Shown here: piece by piece, positions 56,679 through 64,000 of the stretch
How the letters are laid out: every line of letters starts with the position of its first letter
How positions within the stretch are numbered: the first letter of the stretch is position 1
Source of the DNA: Hydrogenophaga sp.
GTDB lineage: Bacteria > Pseudomonadota > Gammaproteobacteria > Burkholderiales > Burkholderiaceae_C
Direction of reading: 5' to 3'
NCBI GenBank assembly: GCA_016790705.1
Contig: JAEUOT010000055.1
Coordinates: forward strand, 1 to 64,000
Length of the DNA: 64,000 nt
Translations under genes and position numbers: made by a program
The notes under the pieces: model-generated
Database searches by the model: none
Seen by the model: only the letters and a program-made list of their open reading frames with translations
What the model was told of the DNA's origin: nothing

Positions 56679-57074
56679 ATGAACCTCCAGCGTTTTGCCA
56701 TCCCCGTCCTGATCTTCGGCCTGCTGGCGATTGCCTGGCGCAGCTACGGGTGGCCGGGCATCGCCGCGGTCGGCGGCGGTCTGGTGATGTGGCTGCTGCT
56801 GCACCTGACGCGGCTGATGACGGTCATGCAGCGCGCGACCAAGCGCCCGATCGGCACGGTCGCCAGCGCGGTGATGCTCAACGCCAAGCTCAAGCCGGGC
56901 GCCACGCTGCTGCACGTGACGGCCATGACGCGCTCACTGGGCGAACGGCTGTCGGCCGAGGGTGAGCAACCCGAGCGCTACCGGTGGCGCGACGCCAGCG
57001 ACTCCTTCGTCACGGCGGAATTCGCCCAGGGCCGGCTGACACAGTGGACCCTGACGCGGCCTCCTCCGCCCTGA
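56679..57074 (+). CDS. Small membrane-anchored hypothetical protein
   Basis: 131 aa, starting MNLQRFAIPVLIFGLLAIAW with two N-terminal TM helices (residues about 5-20 and 27-46), then a soluble part ending QWTLTRPPPP. A similar protein often precedes ilvE or follows radA in related genomes, but no function is known to me. Located in the short interval between radA and ilvE. Confidence 0.7.
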   Translation: MNLQRFAIPVLIFGLLAIAWRSYGWPGIAAVGGGLVMWLLLHLTRLMTVMQRATKRPIGTVASAVMLNAKLKPGATLLHVTAMTRSLGERLSAEGEQPERYRWRDASDSFVTAEFAQGRLTQWTLTRPPPP

Positions 57075-57142
57075 GGCGCGCCGTAAAATTGCGGGTTGAT
57101 CCGACTAGTCCCGAGACAAACCCCTTTCCCAAAGGACCCCGC

Positions 57143-58081
57143 ATGAGCCCCGTGATTCCCTCGATGTCCGACCGTGACGGCAAGATCTGGATGGACGGCC
57201 AGATGGTCGACTGGCGCGACGCCAAGATCCATGTGCTGACCCACACGCTGCACTACGGCTGCGGCGCCTTTGAAGGCGTGCGCGCCTACAAGACCGCCGA
57301 CGGCACCGCCATCTTCCGTCTGGAAGAACACACCGACCGCCTGTTCAACAGCGCCAAGATCCTGCGCATGAAGCTGCCGTTCACCAAGGAAGAAGTGAAC
57401 GAGGCCCAGAAGGCCGTGGTGCGCGAGAACAAGCTCGAATCCTGCTACCTGCGCCCGCTGACCTGGATCGGCGACAAGAAGCTGGGCGTTTCTCCGAAGG
57501 GCAACACCATCCACCTGATGGTCGCGGCCTGGGCCTGGGGCGCCTACCTGGGCGAAGAAGGCCTGAGGCGCGGCATCCGCGTCAAGACCAGCAGCTACAC
57601 CCGCCACCACGTCAACATCACCATGACGCAGGCCAAGGCGGTGAGCAACTACACCAACTCCATCCTGGCCAACATGGAAGTGACCGACGAGGGTTACGAC
57701 GAGGCGCTGCTGCTGGACAGCTCGGGCTTCGTGAGCGAAGGCGCCGGCGAGAACATCTTCGTGATCAAGAACGGCGTCATCTACACGCCCGACCTGTCGG
57801 CCGGTGCGCTGAACGGCATCACCCGCAACACCATCTTCCACATCGCCAAGGACCTGGGCCTGGAGATCATCCAGAAGCGCATCACCCGCGACGAGGTCTA
57901 CATCGCCGACGAGGCCTTCTTCACCGGCACCGCCGCCGAAGTCACCCCGATCCGCGAACTCGACCGCATCGAGCTGGGCTCCGGCAGCCGCGGCCCGATC
58001 ACCGAGAAGATCCAGAGCGCGTTCTTTGACATCGTCAACGGCCGCAATCCCAAGTACGCCCACTGGCTCGCCAAGGTCTGA
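57143..58081 (+). CDS. ilvE: Branched-chain amino acid aminotransferase
   Basis: 312 aa fold-type IV PLP enzyme for the final step of Leu/Ile/Val synthesis. Starts MSPVIPSMSDRDGKIWMDGQ. Catalytic Lys is in TMTQAKAVSNYTNS; the PLP-binding Glu is in GFVSEGAGENIFVIKN. AAGGACC ribosome-binding region lies upstream; 14 bp before the zinc-finger gene. Confidence 0.96.
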   Translation: MSPVIPSMSDRDGKIWMDGQMVDWRDAKIHVLTHTLHYGCGAFEGVRAYKTADGTAIFRLEEHTDRLFNSAKILRMKLPFTKEEVNEAQKAVVRENKLESCYLRPLTWIGDKKLGVSPKGNTIHLMVAAWAWGAYLGEEGLRRGIRVKTSSYTRHHVNITMTQAKAVSNYTNSILANMEVTDEGYDEALLLDSSGFVSEGAGENIFVIKNGVIYTPDLSAGALNGITRNTIFHIAKDLGLEIIQKRITRDEVYIADEAFFTGTAAEVTPIRELDRIELGSGSRGPITEKIQSAFFDIVNGRNPKYAHWLAKV

Positions 58082-58095
58082 AGGAAGCACACCCC

Positions 58096-58302
58096 ATGAG
58101 CAAGATGCAAGTCGAACTCGCCGCCGCCGATCTGAACCACCAGGGCGGCGTTTTCTGCCCCAGCCCCAAGGCGGACATGAAACTCTGGAACAGCCATCCC
58201 AAGGTGTATCTGGACATCGCCAAGACCGGCGAAGCCCGTTGCCCGTATTGCGGTACCGTGTACCGGCTCAAGGCCGGCGAAGTGGTCGCTCACGGTCACT
58301 GA
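58096..58302 (+). CDS. Small zinc-finger protein (NDUFS6-like)
   Basis: 68 aa, starting MSKMQVELAAADLNHQGGVF. A CHCC-type zinc site (FCPSP...H at the front, ARCPYCGTVYRL at the back) resembles the NDUFS6/zf-CHCC family. Known members bind Zn in NADH dehydrogenase assembly; bacterial copies are unassigned. Co-transcribed with ilvE. Confidence 0.88.
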   Translation: MSKMQVELAAADLNHQGGVFCPSPKADMKLWNSHPKVYLDIAKTGEARCPYCGTVYRLKAGEVVAHGH

Positions 58303-58330
58303 GCGGCCGACCCGCCCCGGACAGCGGACA

Positions 58331-58357
58331 AAAAAAAGCCACCTTACGGTGGCTTTG
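58331..58357. terminator. Intrinsic terminator, mainly for the minus strand
   Basis: Hairpin AAAGCCACC-TTAC-GGTGGCTTT. On the minus strand the stem is followed by eight T, giving a clean terminator for transcripts from the two-component gene pair or for a small transcript from the 58.4-58.6 kb spacer. On the plus strand the tail is TTTGAAG and weak. Confidence 0.75.
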
Positions 58358-58623
58358 AAGTCCTTGGAAGGACGTCGTTGGGAGACCGGCGCAGCAGCGG
58401 CATCGTTCTGGTTGTAGGCCGCAGCCGCCAATGTTGTGACAGCAACTGGCGGATTGTGCGTTGCGATACATATTTCGACCATCCCCTGTTTGGGGGAGAA
58501 ATGCAGTCCTTTGTTGCAATTGACTGTCCGCCGTCCGTGCAGGTCAGGACCAAAGTCCGTAACGGGCCTGCGTTTCCCGGCGACAGGCCCTGATCGCTCC
58601 GGAAAAACAAAACTTACATCGAG
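58358..58623. other. Spacer between the zinc-finger gene and the two-component pair
   Basis: The 321-bp gap from 58303 holds the terminator and then about 265 bp with no gene I can support. It contains a hairpin CCGCCA...TGGCGG near 58424-58452 and a GTCCTTGGAAGGAC palindrome next to the terminator. A small minus-strand transcript is possible; the reading frames here look random. Confidence 0.5.
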
Positions 58624-59871
58624 TTACAAAGGCAGGTCAACCACAAACCGTGCGCCGCCGCCGGGGCGGTCCTCGCATCGCACGCGGCCGTGGTGCCGCG
58701 TCGCGATGGAGCGCACCAGCGACAGGCCCAGCCCCACGCCGCCCACGCTTTCGCTCGCGCCGGGCAGCCGGTAGAACGGTTCGAAGATGCGCTCGCGCAG
58801 CTCGGGCGGCACACCCGGCCCACGGTCCTCGACCGTCACGCGCACCATCCCGCCGTCCCTTGCACCGGCAGAGCGGCCGATGTGCAGCCGAACCGGCTCG
58901 CCAGCGCCCTGCGGCGACTGGCCGTAGCGCTTCGCGTTCTCCAGCAGGTTGCGCAACAGGCGGCGCAACAGCTTCGGGTGTCCCTGGACCAGCACCGGCG
59001 AAATGCCTTCGTCGACATCGAGCTCTGCACCGGTGCGGGCACATTCCTCGGCCGCCAGCCCCAGCAGATCGACCTCCTCGGTCGGTCCGAGTGCCGAGGC
59101 TTCGCTGGCATCGCGCAGATCCAGGCGGCTGGCCATCAGGATTTCGTCGATCAACTGGTCCAGCTCGTCGATGTTGCGTGCGACTTCGGCGCGCTGCGCG
59201 GTCTGCGCCTTGTCATGGCCCAGCAGCTCCAGCCCCATGCGGATGCGCGCCAGCGGGGAGCGCAACTCATGCGACGCGTTCGCCAGCAAGGTCTTGTGCG
59301 AGAGCATCAGCGTCTGCACGCGTTCGGCTGCGGCGTTGAAGCGCTCCGCCAGAAAGGCCACCTCGTCCTGCCCCTGAACCGGCAGGCGGGTGCTCAGGTC
59401 CCCCTGGCCCCAGCGCTCGACACCCCGCTGCAGAGCCTCCAGGCGCTTGGTCAGGCGACGCACGATGGGGTAGGCGCCGAGCGCCACGGCCAGGCCCACC
59501 AGGCCGAGCAGCCAGGCGAAGCCGAGCGTTGTCGGCAGACCGAACAGGGTGCGGCGCCCCCCCGGCGGCACCCCGGGGGGCCGTCCCGGACGCGGCAACT
59601 GGATGTAGAGGGTCTGCCCGTCTTTCATCGGCACCTGGAACTCAAGGCCCTGACCGGGCACGCGGATCGCCTGGGCCGGCGCCTCGCCGAGGATCTCGCC
59701 CGCCCCGTTGCGCAGCACCAGTTCGCGCGCCACGCGCGCGTCACGGTCCTCGCGGTCACGGTCCAGCGCCATCTGCCAGAGCCAGCCGACGACGAGCGTG
59801 AGCACGGCCACGGCGGCCACGATGGCCAGCCAGATCCGCAGGTACAGCTTCTGACCGAGCAAGCTCTTCAT
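58624..59871 (-). CDS. Sensor histidine kinase (EnvZ/CpxA-like)
   Basis: 415 aa: TM1 (residues about 13-33), a short periplasmic loop rich in Pro/Gly, TM2 (about 113-136), HAMP, HisKA with H201 in ANASHELRSPLARIRMG and HATPase with NLLENAKRYG and DRGPGVP. Couples with the response regulator 59868 by a 4-bp overlap. The stimulus is unknown; the small periplasmic loop suggests envelope sensing. Confidence 0.93.
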   Translation of the reverse strand: MKSLLGQKLYLRIWLAIVAAVAVLTLVVGWLWQMALDRDREDRDARVARELVLRNGAGEILGEAPAQAIRVPGQGLEFQVPMKDGQTLYIQLPRPGRPPGVPPGGRRTLFGLPTTLGFAWLLGLVGLAVALGAYPIVRRLTKRLEALQRGVERWGQGDLSTRLPVQGQDEVAFLAERFNAAAERVQTLMLSHKTLLANASHELRSPLARIRMGLELLGHDKAQTAQRAEVARNIDELDQLIDEILMASRLDLRDASEASALGPTEEVDLLGLAAEECARTGAELDVDEGISPVLVQGHPKLLRRLLRNLLENAKRYGQSPQGAGEPVRLHIGRSAGARDGGMVRVTVEDRGPGVPPELRERIFEPFYRLPGASESVGGVGLGLSLVRSIATRHHGRVRCEDRPGGGARFVVDLPL

Positions 59872-60599
59872 TCCTGTTGCTTCGCGAAGACGTAGCCCAC
59901 GCCGCGCACGGTGAGGATGCGCTTGGGCTCCTTGCTGTCGGTTTCGATGGCGTTCCGGATGCGGCCGATGTGCACGTCGATGCTGCGGTCGAACGCCTCC
60001 AGTTCGCGGCCGCGCACCGCCTCCATGATCTGGTCGCGGGTGAGCACGCGGCCGGCGCGCTCGGCCAGCGCCACCAGCAGGTCGAACTGGTAGGACGTCA
60101 GTTCGCAGGCCGCGCCCGCCACCTGCACGGTGCGCGCGTCGCGGTCGATCTCCAGCGAGCCGAAGCGCAGAACCGGTGTGGCGCGGGTGGTGGTGACCGC
60201 CGAGGTGGCCTCGCCACGGCGGCGCAGCACGGCGCGGATGCGCGCCAGCAGCTCGCGCGGTTCAAAGGGTTTGGGAAGATAGTCGTCGGCGCCCAGTTCG
60301 AGGCCGATGATGCGGTCCATCGGGTCGCCTTTGGCGGTGAGCATCAGCACCGGCAGTCGCGCCTGTCCGTTGGGCAGGGCCCGGATGCGCCGGCACACCT
60401 CCAACCCGTCGATGCCCGGCATCATCAGGTCCAGGATCACCAGCTCGGGCTGCACCAGGGGCAGCTCCTCCAGCCCCTTCTCCCCGTCGGGCGCGTGCGT
60501 CACCGCGTAGCCCGACTGGGCCAGGTACTCGGTGACCATCTGCGCCAGACGCGCATCGTCTTCGATCATCAGGAGGCGGGTGGGGGTCGGGACGTTCAT
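59868..60599 (-). CDS. OmpR-type response regulator
   Basis: 243 aa, started at the ATG 60597-60599 (MNVPTPTRLLMIEDDARLAQ). Receiver domain with D57 in VILDLMMPG and the Lys in LPKPFEPREL; C-terminal winged helix with VLTRDQIMEAVRGRELEAFDRSIDVHIGRIRNAIE split in the Trans_reg_C fold. First gene of the pair; translation coupled to the kinase. Confidence 0.93.
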   Translation of the reverse strand: MNVPTPTRLLMIEDDARLAQMVTEYLAQSGYAVTHAPDGEKGLEELPLVQPELVILDLMMPGIDGLEVCRRIRALPNGQARLPVLMLTAKGDPMDRIIGLELGADDYLPKPFEPRELLARIRAVLRRRGEATSAVTTTRATPVLRFGSLEIDRDARTVQVAGAACELTSYQFDLLVALAERAGRVLTRDQIMEAVRGRELEAFDRSIDVHIGRIRNAIETDSKEPKRILTVRGVGYVFAKQQE

Positions 60600-60707
60600 G
60601 GAGTCAGTGTATCGAGTGAGGCGGCGGCCCGGCGCCGGATCGGGCATCGGTGACGATGGTCACCCAGGCGCGTGAACCGTTTGTCTCGCTCACGTAAAGT
60701 TGGCGCC

Positions 60708-62252
60708 ATGTTTGCGCCCTCCGCACCCGACCTGCCCGCTCCGTCCCTGTACGCGCTGTCGCAGCGCCTGGCCCGCGAGCGGCCCGACGCGCCGGCCTTG
60801 CGCTGGCAGGACCCGTCGTCGGGCGAGCGCACCGACTGGACCTTCGGGCGCCTGCTGGAGGTGGCGGATGCGCTGGCTGCGGCGTTCGCCGCACGGGGCG
60901 TCGGCCCCGGTGACCGGCTGGCCTGGCTGGGCCTGAGCCATCCGTCCATGATCGCGGCGCTGTTCGGGCTGGCGCGGCTGGGCGCGGTGCTCGTGCCGTT
61001 GAACCATCGGCTGGCGCCGGCCGAGTGGGCCGCCGTGCTGGCGGACTGCGGACCGCGACTGCTGGTCTTCGACGCGGCCCACGCGGCGGCCGCACAACCG
61101 CTGTGCGCAAGCCCCGGGCAACCGTTGCCGCTCCCGCTGGCGACACTGCCCACGACGGCATCGGCGGGCACCGCGCCTGCGCCCCGGGACGGACTCGCCG
61201 ACGCGCCGGCCCTGCTGGTCTACACCTCAGGCACCACCGGCACACCCAAGGCCGCGGTCCACACCCAGCGCAACCTGCTGGCCAACATGGCGATCGCGGC
61301 GCAGGTCCAGGGCATGACGGCCAGCGACACGGTGCTGACCGTGCTGCCGCTGTTCCACGTCGGCGGCCTGTGCATCCAGACCCTGCCCGCGCTGTCGGTC
61401 GGCGCCACCGTGCTGCTGCACGCGCGCTTCGACCCGACGGCCACGCTGCGCACCATCGCGCAGGAACGCCCGTCACTGACGCTGCAGGTGCCGGCCACGC
61501 TGCAGGCGCTGACCGCCCACGCCGACTGGGCCTCGACCGACCTGTCCTGCCTGCGCGCGGTCTGGGCCGGTTCCTCGCTGCTGCCACCCGAGCCGCTGCA
61601 GGCCTTTCTCGCGCGCGGCGTGCCGGTCAGCAATGTCTACGGCAGCACCGAGACCGGACCGTTCTCCATCGCGCTGTCACCCGAGCATTCGGCCAGCCAC
61701 CTCGGCTCCTGCGGCTGGCCGGCGCCGGGCGTCGAGGTCCGCCTGCTGGACGCCCGGGGCGACGAGGTGCCGCCGGGTCAGGTGGGCGAGATCGCGGTGC
61801 GCGCGCCCAATGTCGTCGCCAGCTACTGGCCCGACAAGCCCGCGCTCGACGCCGAGGGCTTCTTTCGCAGCGGCGACCTCGCGCGACAGGCCGGGGACGG
61901 CAGCTTCACCGTGGTCGGCCGCGCCAAGGACATGATCATTTCGGGCGGCGAGAACATCTACCCGGCCGAGATCGAGAACCTGATCGCGACCCACCCGGCG
62001 GTGGCCGAGTGCAGCGTCGTCGGGCAAGCCGATCCGCGCTGGGGCGAGGTCGCGGTGGCGGTGGTGGTGCTGCGCGATGCGCAGGCCGGCGACGACTGGG
62101 ACGCGCCGCTACGCGCCTATCTGGACGGTCGGCTGGCGCGCTACAAGTGGCCGCGCCGCTGGGTGCGGCTGGAGACCCTGCCGCGCACCGCGCTGGGCAA
62201 GGTCCAGAAGGCGGCGCTCAAGGCTTTGCTGGAGACGCCGGCGCCGAACTGA
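60708..62252 (+). CDS. AMP-binding acyl-CoA ligase-family protein
   Basis: 514 aa adenylate-forming enzyme. Starts MFAPSAPDLPAPSLYALSQR. P-loop TSGTTGTPKAAVHTQRN, A5-type YGSTETGPFSIAL, A7-type RSGDLARQAGDGSF, A10 Lys in PRTALGKVQKAALK. Activates a carboxylic acid (fatty or aromatic) as acyl-AMP/CoA; substrate not known. Its last 35 bp overlap the convergent AmpG-like gene. Confidence 0.92.
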   Translation: MFAPSAPDLPAPSLYALSQRLARERPDAPALRWQDPSSGERTDWTFGRLLEVADALAAAFAARGVGPGDRLAWLGLSHPSMIAALFGLARLGAVLVPLNHRLAPAEWAAVLADCGPRLLVFDAAHAAAAQPLCASPGQPLPLPLATLPTTASAGTAPAPRDGLADAPALLVYTSGTTGTPKAAVHTQRNLLANMAIAAQVQGMTASDTVLTVLPLFHVGGLCIQTLPALSVGATVLLHARFDPTATLRTIAQERPSLTLQVPATLQALTAHADWASTDLSCLRAVWAGSSLLPPEPLQAFLARGVPVSNVYGSTETGPFSIALSPEHSASHLGSCGWPAPGVEVRLLDARGDEVPPGQVGEIAVRAPNVVASYWPDKPALDAEGFFRSGDLARQAGDGSFTVVGRAKDMIISGGENIYPAEIENLIATHPAVAECSVVGQADPRWGEVAVAVVVLRDAQAGDDWDAPLRAYLDGRLARYKWPRRWVRLETLPRTALGKVQKAALKALLETPAPN

Positions 62253-63663
62253 CCCGCGTCGCCAGCCAGATGAGGATGAGGACCGGCAGGCCCAGCAGCG
62301 AGGTCGCGGTGAAGAAGGTCGGGTAGTCGTAGGCGTCGACGAAGGCGCCCGAATAGCCCGCCAGCCACTTGGGCGCCAGCAGCATCATCGAACTGAACAG
62401 CGCGTACTGCGTGGCCGAGTAGCTGACATTGGTCAGGCTGGAGAGGTAGGCGATGAAGGCCGCCGAGGCCACGCCCGCGCTCAGGTTGTCGGCCGAGACC
62501 ACGGCGATCAGCGCCGTCACGTCGTGGCCATGACCCGCGAGCCAGGCAAACAGCAGGTTGCTCGCCGCCGAGAGGATGGCCCCCAGCATCAGCACCCGCA
62601 TCACGCCCAGCCGCAGCGACAGCGCGCCGCCGATGAAGGCGCCGACCAGGGTCATGATCACGCCGTAGATCTTTGTGACCGCCGCGACCTCGTCCTTGGT
62701 GTAGCCCATGTCGACGTAGAACGGGTTGGCCATGATGCCCATCACCACGTCGCTGATGCGGTAGACGCCGATCAGCGCGAGGATCAGCACTGCGTGCTTG
62801 CCGTAGCGCTTGAGGAAGTCGGCGAAGGGCTCGACGAAGGCGCCGCGGAACCATTCGCCGACGTTGCGCGACGGCGGCAGTTCGACCTGCGCCGGCTCGC
62901 GCGAGAACAGCACCGTCACCACCCCGACCAGCATGCTCGCGGCCATGACGAGGTAGGCCGTGGTCCAGGCCGTGTTCTGGTAGAGCGCGCCGGGTGCCGG
63001 TTGGGCCACGGCAGCGGCCACTGCGGCGCCGGACTGCGACACCACCGCCTGGGCGGCCTGCACCGCAGGCGCGGCCTCGGCCCGCGCCGCCAGCCACAGC
63101 ACGCCCGCACCGGCCCAGATCATGGCCAGCCGGTAGCCGGTCTGGTAGGTCGCGGCCAGCGTGCCCTGGTGCGCGGCGTCGGCCGACTCGATGCGGTAGG
63201 CGTCCAGCGCGATGTCCTGCGTCGCCGACGCAAAGGCCACCGCCAGCGCACACCAGACCATGGTGTCCAGCGCGGTGCGCGGATCGGCCAGCGCCATGCC
63301 CACCAGCGCGGCCATGATCAGCGCCTGCGACAGCAGCAGCCAACTGCGCCGCCGCCCCATCCAGCGCGTCAGCAGCGGGATCGGCAGCCGGTCCACCAGC
63401 GGCGACCAGACCCACTTGAACCCGTAGGCCAGACCGACCCAGCTCAGGTAGCCGATGGTGGTGCGGTCCAGGCCCGCCTCGCGCAGACGGAAACTCAGCG
63501 TACCCAGCACCAGCAGCAGCGGCAGGCCAGCCGAGAAGCCGAGCGCAAACATGCGCAGGCTCGCCGGTTCGAGGTAGGCCTTGAAGGTCTCGCCCCAGCC
63601 GGGCTTGCGGCCGGGCGCGGCGCTGTCGGCGGTCGACGCGGGTGTGACGGAAGACTCGTTCAT
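62218..63663 (-). CDS. AmpG-like MFS permease
   Basis: 481 aa, twelve TM helices. AmpG signature GLPLLLVLGTLSFRLREAGL and GLAYGFKWVWSPLVDR, GRRRSWLL. AmpG imports GlcNAc-anhydroMurNAc muropeptides for peptidoglycan recycling. The start (MNESSVTPASTADSAAPGRK) adds a short cytosolic tail typical of this order. Divergent from the M48 gene and convergent with the ligase. Confidence 0.9.
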   Translation of the reverse strand: MNESSVTPASTADSAAPGRKPGWGETFKAYLEPASLRMFALGFSAGLPLLLVLGTLSFRLREAGLDRTTIGYLSWVGLAYGFKWVWSPLVDRLPIPLLTRWMGRRRSWLLLSQALIMAALVGMALADPRTALDTMVWCALAVAFASATQDIALDAYRIESADAAHQGTLAATYQTGYRLAMIWAGAGVLWLAARAEAAPAVQAAQAVVSQSGAAVAAAVAQPAPGALYQNTAWTTAYLVMAASMLVGVVTVLFSREPAQVELPPSRNVGEWFRGAFVEPFADFLKRYGKHAVLILALIGVYRISDVVMGIMANPFYVDMGYTKDEVAAVTKIYGVIMTLVGAFIGGALSLRLGVMRVLMLGAILSAASNLLFAWLAGHGHDVTALIAVVSADNLSAGVASAAFIAYLSSLTNVSYSATQYALFSSMMLLAPKWLAGYSGAFVDAYDYPTFFTATSLLGLPVLILIWLATRVSSAPASPAKP

Positions 63664-63721
63664 GAAGGGGCGGGTCCTTGACCCGGATGCGGGCGACAGG
63701 CCCTTTGCCTATTATTGGACC

Positions 63722-64000
63722 ATGTGCTTCCTCTGCGACCTCAAGCAACGCGCCGCCGCACCGTCGGTGGTGCCATCTGTCGAACCCATCGGCCACGGCC
63801 GCTGGCAAGCCCGGCGCGGCTTCCTGCTCGCGGCCGCGTCCGCGGCGACAAGCTCTGCCATCGCCCAGGTCGACGTGGGCAAGGCGTCCAGCCTGCGCAA
63901 GCTGATCCCGGCCGACCAGATCGAGGACATCGGCGCGCAGCAGTTCGTCGCCACGGTCAAGGAGGCGCAGGCCAAAAACGCGCTGGTGCCGCAGAACCAC
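63722..64000 (+). CDS. M48-type metallopeptidase, N-terminus only
   Basis: First 93 codons. MCFLCDLKQRAAAPSVVPSV is followed by a twin-arginine-like stretch (QARRGFLLAAASAATSSAIA) and then QVDVGKASSLRKLIPADQIE, which I recognise as the N-terminal region of periplasmic M48-family peptidases of Burkholderiales. The HExxH motif would lie beyond the window, so the call rests on the N-terminus only. Confidence 0.65.
   Translation, partial: MCFLCDLKQRAAAPSVVPSVEPIGHGRWQARRGFLLAAASAATSSAIAQVDVGKASSLRKLIPADQIEDIGAQQFVATVKEAQAKNALVPQNH

Noticed and set aside
58096-58610. Small minus-strand ORFs around 58268-58610
   Set aside because: They overlap each other in different frames, have no ribosome-binding site, and run across a terminator.

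Overview
The window is chromosomal DNA of a high-GC betaproteobacterium, most likely Comamonadaceae (Hydrogenophaga/Acidovorax/Comamonas-like). The str operon layout, the heme genes, the family-type extragenic palindromes and the phenol locus architecture (sigma-54 activator plus GntR and LysR regulators, as in the Comamonas testosteroni aph genes) all point there. The genus is not certain. No tRNA, rRNA, CRISPR array, transposase or integrase gene was seen.

1-8.5 kb, minus strand: the translation operon rpsL-rpsG-fusA-tuf (tuf is cut by the window edge), then a penicillin-binding carboxypeptidase, an alpha/beta hydrolase, a thioredoxin-like ferredoxin, a VanZ-type membrane protein and hemJ. 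A candidate small RNA lies between two terminators at 8.5-8.6 kb. 8.7-15.8 kb: a degenerate kinase/receiver-like protein, hemB, corA, a dienelactone hydrolase-like gene, an SDR plus MaoC pair, marC and a periplasmic protein.

15.9-35 kb: a complete phenol meta-cleavage locus. A GntR gene and a DmpR-type activator diverge from dmpKLMNOP (multicomponent phenol hydroxylase). A LysR gene on the opposite strand interrupts the operon before dmpQB (repair ferredoxin, catechol 2,3-dioxygenase). The lower pathway dmpC, D, E, H, F, G, I follows, interleaved with a GlcG/HbpS-like gene, a membrane-anchored ABM-domain gene, a Bug-type solute-binding protein and a fourth-position hydratase paralog whose C-terminus looks replaced. 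Phenol goes to catechol, then to 2-hydroxymuconic semialdehyde, then by the hydrolytic (dmpD) or oxalocrotonate (dmpC/I/H) branch to 2-hydroxypentadienoate, and finally to pyruvate and acetyl-CoA. Visible control elements are a -24/-12 promoter, two upstream activator sites, paired dyads that could be GntR operators, and a LysR-type ATAC-N7-GTAT site.

35-43 kb: an accessory zone. It starts with a visibly AT-richer gene for a PD-(D/E)XK-like protein, then a Fic protein with a helically phased TCTTCAG repeat array in its upstream region, a DUF2007-like protein, a VOC protein behind a perfect LexA-type box, an outer-membrane MipA-like protein, a methyltransferase/lipoprotein pair and a LysR regulator. 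Three decayed 3'-end copies of hpaI lie between these genes, all in the same orientation as the intact hpaI at 43 kb.

43-53 kb: a homoprotocatechuate (hpa) meta-cleavage cluster, hpaR-G1-G2-E-D-F-H, then a class II aldolase, a ketopantoate reductase-like gene and hpaI. HpaR has a palindromic operator in the spacer shared with a divergent nitronate monooxygenase-like gene. 53-64 kb: a periplasmic-sensing histidine kinase, radA (with an in-frame extragenic repeat), a small membrane protein, ilvE, a zinc-finger protein, a two-component pair, an acyl-CoA ligase-like gene, an AmpG-like transporter and the start of an M48-type peptidase gene.
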